NCBI GenBank assembly: GCA_002441095.1
Contig: DJVG01000065.1
Location: 1-25,902, forward strand
Source of the DNA: Elusimicrobia bacterium UBA6262
GTDB taxonomy: Bacteria > CAYTYR01 > UBA6262
Direction of reading: 5' to 3'
DNA: 25,902 nt
The notes beneath the pieces are model-generated. The model was not told where the DNA came from, did no database searches, and saw only the letters and a program-made list of their open reading frames with translations. Numbering within the stretch: the first letter of the stretch is position 1; every line of letters starts with the position of its first letter. Positions 22,029-25,902 of the stretch are shown here, in pieces. Position numbers and translations under genes: made by a program.

Positions 22029-22647
22029 TGTCGACTCCAATCGCTTTTAATATTATTTTTAATGAATCAGGATTTGGTAAGAGGAAAAAATGCCCGCTGA
22101 CATGGGAGTCTTTTTCTTCAAAACGTATTTCGATGACAATGGCAAATTCTACTTCCTGGCTTAGGTCGATCAGGATAAAATCAATAATTGCGCCTACCAT
22201 ATCGAGCGTCAGGGTCGGAACCCGCGGGATAATAGTAGTTTTGACCATCTTGGAAAGAGCGGTTAAAAATGAGCCGGTAACGATCATGCCGGTTTCTTTT
22301 AATAAAGAACGTCCCATACCTGTTAATATCCTGGTCGTGCCTATCGTCTTGCCCATCAGGATATCAGTCAGCGCAAATGCGCTTTCCCGGGGAAAAGTCA
22401 ATAATACACTGCCAAACACATCACCTAATAACCTGGTATAAACACCGGCCACCAGTGTTTCCGGCCCGCCCATATATTGCGGCACATCATTGATCGAAAC
22501 GATATGGATACTGGGTACCGTCATCATCACAGAGCGGTTCAGCATCTGGGAGAAAGCAGTAGCCGCATTACCGGCGCCGATCGAGCTGATCTCTTTTAAA
22601 GCATCCAGCTGTTTCGGGCTTAATTTAGGCAATTCTTTATCAACCAT
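22021..22647 (-). CDS. CheC-family protein (paralogue 2, both phosphatase motifs lack Asn)
   Basis: This 208-residue CheC-fold protein is homologous along its whole length with the next gene (LDALKEI, GNAATAFSQ, QYMGGPETLVAGVY, LKETGMIVTGSFLTALSKM, FFLLPNPDSLK). Both active motifs keep the acid and the Pro but not the Asn: D15, E19, then S22, P45; and S114, E118, then M121. In studied CheC proteins that Asn helps to position the attacking water, so phosphatase activity may be weak or lost. It may act as a CheD-binding or scaffolding partner, but this is inference. The ATG start follows the FtsA-like stop by 8 nt. Confidence 0.82.
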   Translation of the reverse strand: MVDKELPKLSPKQLDALKEISSIGAGNAATAFSQMLNRSVMMTVPSIHIVSINDVPQYMGGPETLVAGVYTRLLGDVFGSVLLTFPRESAFALTDILMGKTIGTTRILTGMGRSLLKETGMIVTGSFLTALSKMVKTTIIPRVPTLTLDMVGAIIDFILIDLSQEVEFAIVIEIRFEEKDSHVSGHFFLLPNPDSLKIILKAIGVDND

Positions 22648-22655
22648 TATTTCCC

Positions 22656-24794
22656 CTATTCAAAGTAAAGCTTTACTTCAGCTCCCTGGGATAAGGCGGT
22701 GGTAAAACTGGCTTCCCGGCCATTAACGAACATTTTTAATTTCTTCCCGGCATTCCGGTCCACATCCAGGGTAATATAGCGCAGCAGGTCAACAACTATT
22801 AACTCGGCATTCTTGCCGGGGATAGTTCGGATATCCGCCCCGTTGATAATAAATTCATCCGGTGATACTTCCTGCCCATTCATAATAATTTTCCCGCGCT
22901 GGCCCTCGATAGTATATTCCTGGCCATTGATATATACGCGTACACCTCGTCCGCTGATTGGCTCCGGGACAACATCTTTCAGCTGATAATGACGGGGATT
23001 ATTGGCCGTATATTCAATAATATCGCCATCATGTAAAGGCGCTTCCAGGCTGGCTTCCTGCCCATTAATAGCCAAGTGGAAATTCTGCTGGGTAATGATC
23101 CTTGGTTCATTGTCAATGGTCACTACAATACTGCGTTCGCTGGCCTGGCTGACATCAAATTTTTGCCGTAACAGGGCCCGTAGCGAGATATCCGCTTTTA
23201 TCTCGATCTTAGCCAGGTCCGGGATCATTTCATTCTGGTCCACTGGTTCATTATTCATATATACTGCCGGCCCGGCAGAAACTACTTCACCGTTCAATAC
23301 TATCTTTTTGTTAGATATCAGGCTGATAAAATCACTGATCTTCGCCTGGCCATCCTGGCCATCCTGCGCTTCTTCAAAAATGATCTGGCTATGGTCATTG
23401 ACCGGGTCTTCCAGGCTGGCCGGGATATTATTCAATAGCACGGTAGCTGGTTTCCCCAGGGTCCCCTGGATAATGCGCAATTCCCCATTAAACTCAAAGG
23501 TTTTGGATAATCCTGGCCGGGAATGCATTTTTTTCGTGCTAATGCCGCTGGCTAAAAGAGCGCTTAATATATTAAGCTTTTGATTTATATTCAATAAATG
23601 TATATGTTTGCCATTCACCGTAATATTAACGAACTGCAAACCCTGCTGCTCAGTGGCGATGCTGGTAATACCCAGCGGGGTAATAGCTTCCGGCCCGGTC
23701 AGTTTACCGGTAGGATTATTTATCCAGGAAATCAATTCAGGCCCCCTGACGCCAACGCGCTCCCGGGAAAGATGCAGGGCCCGGGCCAGTTTTTCCTGGA
23801 GTAGCGGGGTTAAGCTGCCACCGCCGACACAAACCAGGGCGCTTGGTGCAGTCTGGTTAAGCTCCATGATCTTCTCGCTGATAGTGGCGGCAAGCTCTTC
23901 GATAGCCGGTGTCAGATCTGATAATATTTGTAACGCTGACCGGCTCCATTGTTTGCCAAATATATCCGTAAAAGCTATTTGCGACTGGCTGGATAAAAGA
24001 CGTTTTATTCTTTCCCCGACACAAAAATCAAGCAGATACAGGTCGCATAATTTTTCAGTGATCATGTCCCCGGCTGATGGTACCATGCCATAAGCAGTGA
24101 CACTACCGCCGGTAGTAATAGCGATATCGCTGGTGCCGGCGCCAATATCCACCAGAGCCAGGTTGAGCCGGCGCATATCCGGCGGGATAATAGCATTGAT
24201 CGCAGCAATCGGTTCTAACGTCAGGGAAGATACTTCCAGCCCTGTTTTTTTAAGCACCGTGAACATGCTTTCCAGTACAATACGGGGCAGGAAAGTTGCA
24301 ATGATCTCCACCCCGATCTCATAGCCCTTTTGCCCTACCAGGTTGTCAATCTTTTCCTGGTCCAGGAAATAACTGACCACGCTATATCCGACACAATAGA
24401 AACATTCAGCCAGGTCCTGCTCCGGCTGGCTGCCGAGATTATTCAAGACCTGCTGCACGGCAGCTAATTCCAGGTCCAATACGTCAGAAGCAGTAATTTC
24501 GTTTTCAAAAACAATATTTTTTCGGGTTTGCCCGCGCAGAGTCCTTAAAGTGCGCCCCGCTACGGCTACCGCTACCCTGCCAATAGGTTCGCCCTGACGC
24601 TGTTCCAGGACTGTTTTAATTTCCTGTACTACAGCTGCGACCCGGTCCACATCATGTATTTGACCGGCCAGCATAGCCCGGGTCTGGTGTTCCCGGACCT
24701 CGCAATCCAGGATAGTAATGGTCCCGTTTTCCCTGGTGGCCAGCAACCCGGCTACTTTTCTGGTCCCGATATCTAAGGCAAATATTTTTCCCAC
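22656..24794 (-). CDS. FtsA/PilM-like actin-fold ATPase with repeated beta modules at the C-terminus
   Basis: Residues 1-370 resemble FtsA/PilM actin-like ATPases: phosphate 1 loop ALDIGTRKVAGLL, an SHS2-like insert around 75-160, phosphate 2 ALVDIGAGTSDIAITTGG, and the adenosine loop ALVCVGGGSLTPLL near 320. The remaining 340 residues are repeated short modules of the form V-x-hydrophobic-NG, for example FVNITVNGKHI, KKIVLNGEVV, FHLAINGQEASL, RVYINGQEYTIEG, KIIMNGQEV and KMFVNGREASF. They look like beta-grasp units. The GTG start has GAGGA six bases upstream. It sits between cheA and the cheC genes, so it may link chemotaxis signals to a pilus or envelope motor, but this is inference. At 712 residues it is far longer than FtsA (about 420). 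No membrane segment is visible. Confidence 0.75.
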   Translation of the reverse strand: MGKIFALDIGTRKVAGLLATRENGTITILDCEVREHQTRAMLAGQIHDVDRVAAVVQEIKTVLEQRQGEPIGRVAVAVAGRTLRTLRGQTRKNIVFENEITASDVLDLELAAVQQVLNNLGSQPEQDLAECFYCVGYSVVSYFLDQEKIDNLVGQKGYEIGVEIIATFLPRIVLESMFTVLKKTGLEVSSLTLEPIAAINAIIPPDMRRLNLALVDIGAGTSDIAITTGGSVTAYGMVPSAGDMITEKLCDLYLLDFCVGERIKRLLSSQSQIAFTDIFGKQWSRSALQILSDLTPAIEELAATISEKIMELNQTAPSALVCVGGGSLTPLLQEKLARALHLSRERVGVRGPELISWINNPTGKLTGPEAITPLGITSIATEQQGLQFVNITVNGKHIHLLNINQKLNILSALLASGISTKKMHSRPGLSKTFEFNGELRIIQGTLGKPATVLLNNIPASLEDPVNDHSQIIFEEAQDGQDGQAKISDFISLISNKKIVLNGEVVSAGPAVYMNNEPVDQNEMIPDLAKIEIKADISLRALLRQKFDVSQASERSIVVTIDNEPRIITQQNFHLAINGQEASLEAPLHDGDIIEYTANNPRHYQLKDVVPEPISGRGVRVYINGQEYTIEGQRGKIIMNGQEVSPDEFIINGADIRTIPGKNAELIVVDLLRYITLDVDRNAGKKLKMFVNGREASFTTALSQGAEVKLYFE

Positions 24795-24843
24795 TGTTTT
24801 TCCTCTGTGCCTGCTTTTGCTTTAAAATTTTGTGCCTTTGTTG

Positions 24844-25902
24844 CTATATGATTCCCGCTATATCCACGATCAGGACAACGCGCCCATCACCCAGGATAGT
24901 GGCGCCGCTGATACCCTTGGTCCTTTTCAAGATGCCGCTCAGGGTCTTGATCACTATTTCTTCCCGGCTGTACAGCGAATCTACAACTAAGCCCACTCTT
25001 TTTTCGCCCACTTCCACAGTGACCACATATATTTCTTCGCCATATTCGCGCTTGGGTAAATTAAATACTTCACGCAAGCTGACCAGCGGCAGGATCTCTT
25101 CCCTGATCTTGACTACTTCTTTTTTTTCTATGGTCCGGATCAGGTCAGGCGCAAAAGAATTTATTTCCGTAATATTGGAAAGCGGTATGGCATAGACCTC
25201 ATCCGCTACTTTTACCATCAGGGACTGGATAATGGCCAAAGTCAAGGGTAACTTAATTACAAACGTGGAGCCCTTACCCTTCTTGGTTTCAATGGTCACT
25301 GAGCCATTAAAAGCTTCTATTTTTGTTTTAACTACATCCATGCCTACGCCGCGGCCGCTAATATCACTGATCTCTGCCGCAGTGGAAAAACCCGGCTCGC
25401 AGATCAACATGAGCATTTCCTGCTCAGTCAGCAAGGCCAGCTTTTCCTTGGCTAACATTCCTTTTTCAATGGCTTTCTGCGCGATCTCGTTCGGGTCCAT
25501 GCCCTTGCCGTCATCAGTCAGCTCAATGCGCACATAGCCTTTTTCACGCCGGGCAGAAAGCTTGACATAGCCAGCTTCGCTTTTTCCCTTTTTGACTCTT
25601 TCCTGCGGGGTTTCAATACCATGGTCCACTGAATTCCTGATCAAATGGATCAGGGGATCATTGATTTCGTCTACGATCATCCGGTCCAGTTCGATATCTG
25701 AACCTTCAATTTCAAAATTTATTTCCTTATTTTTAAGTTTCGCCAGATCCCTGACCACCCGCGGATAACGGTCAAAGATATGGGAAACCGGGATCATCCT
25801 TGTTTTAAGTACTTCTTCCTGTAAGCTGCCGGTGATACGCTCTAACTGGGTCAGGGTTTCGTTCAGTTCTCCCAGCTTATAATTGGCCCCGATCTGGAAT
25901 AA
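24844..25902 (-). CDS. cheA: Chemotaxis histidine kinase CheA, C-terminal part (runs off the window)
   Basis: The frame is open to the window edge, so 352 residues are visible. From the N-terminal side come the end of the P3 dimerisation helices (YKLGELNETLTQLERITGSL), then the P4 kinase domain with the N-box DPLIHLIRNSVDHGIE, the G1 box ELTDDGKGMDP, the G2 box ISGRGVGMDVVK and GKGSTFVIKLPLTLAI. The P5 CheW-like regulatory domain fills the last 150 residues. The P1 phosphotransfer His and P2 lie outside. CheA autophosphorylates at a receptor array and passes phosphate to CheY, here probably the gene at 20499-20882. It ends in TAG, 49 nt before the FtsA-like gene. Confidence 0.94.
   Translation of the reverse strand, partial: LFQIGANYKLGELNETLTQLERITGSLQEEVLKTRMIPVSHIFDRYPRVVRDLAKLKNKEINFEIEGSDIELDRMIVDEINDPLIHLIRNSVDHGIETPQERVKKGKSEAGYVKLSARREKGYVRIELTDDGKGMDPNEIAQKAIEKGMLAKEKLALLTEQEMLMLICEPGFSTAAEISDISGRGVGMDVVKTKIEAFNGSVTIETKKGKGSTFVIKLPLTLAIIQSLMVKVADEVYAIPLSNITEINSFAPDLIRTIEKKEVVKIREEILPLVSLREVFNLPKREYGEEIYVVTVEVGEKRVGLVVDSLYSREEIVIKTLSGILKRTKGISGATILGDGRVVLIVDIAGII

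Overview
The window is a gene-dense bacterial chromosome segment. Twenty protein genes lie on the minus strand, and one partial gene at the left edge lies on the plus strand. Genes are closely packed with good Shine-Dalgarno sites and ATG, GTG or TTG starts. Every gene looks like housekeeping, envelope-sugar or chemotaxis function; I see no rRNA, tRNA, phage, transposase or CRISPR. The mix (CheC/CheD chemotaxis, an FtsA-like ATPase with a long C-terminal half, GatCAB, a sugar nucleotidyltransferase-mutase fusion, a lamin-tail secreted protein, and short word-like repeats between genes) suggests an uncultured lineage of Margulisbacteria/WOR-1, Elusimicrobia or Firmicutes-relative type. That placement is a guess. 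TAA, TAG and TGA all act as normal stops.

Reading in the minus direction, from right to left, the layout is as follows. (1) 25902-20499 is a chemotaxis cluster: cheA (cut by the window edge), an FtsA-like ATPase, two cheC paralogues, cheD and a CheY-like receiver. (2) 20366-18183 is a PcrA/UvrD helicase. (3) 18055-12499 holds the CstA transporter, then gatC, a cyclophilin-fold gene, gatA and gatB (tRNA amidotransferase). (4) 12490-12308 is an intergenic element that folds into a long imperfect helix, a possible structured RNA. (5) 12229-8217 holds a DUF1805 protein, a half-ferritin, an rRNA uracil methyltransferase, glucose-6-phosphate isomerase and a HAD phosphatase, closed by a terminator. 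(6) 8100-6319 is a secreted lamin-tail protein. (7) 6241-434 holds a PilZ protein with its own promoter, a mannose-1-phosphate guanylyltransferase/mutase fusion, a phosphohexomutase and enolase. This cluster converges on the plus-strand acyltransferase-like gene at a shared bidirectional terminator.

The main oddity is enolase. A TAG stands where the family has the Gln of the KYNQL motif, and the remaining 33 codons of a normal enolase C-terminus follow intact in the same frame to a TAA. A second theme is short-period word repeats. A different word fills most intergenic gaps, and similar words intrude into three reading frames: the phosphohexomutase N-domain, the helicase tail and the lamin-tail signal peptide. 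A third theme is that the two CheC paralogues have lost the active-site Asn from three of their four phosphatase motifs, next to an unusual FtsA-like protein with repeated NG-containing beta modules.
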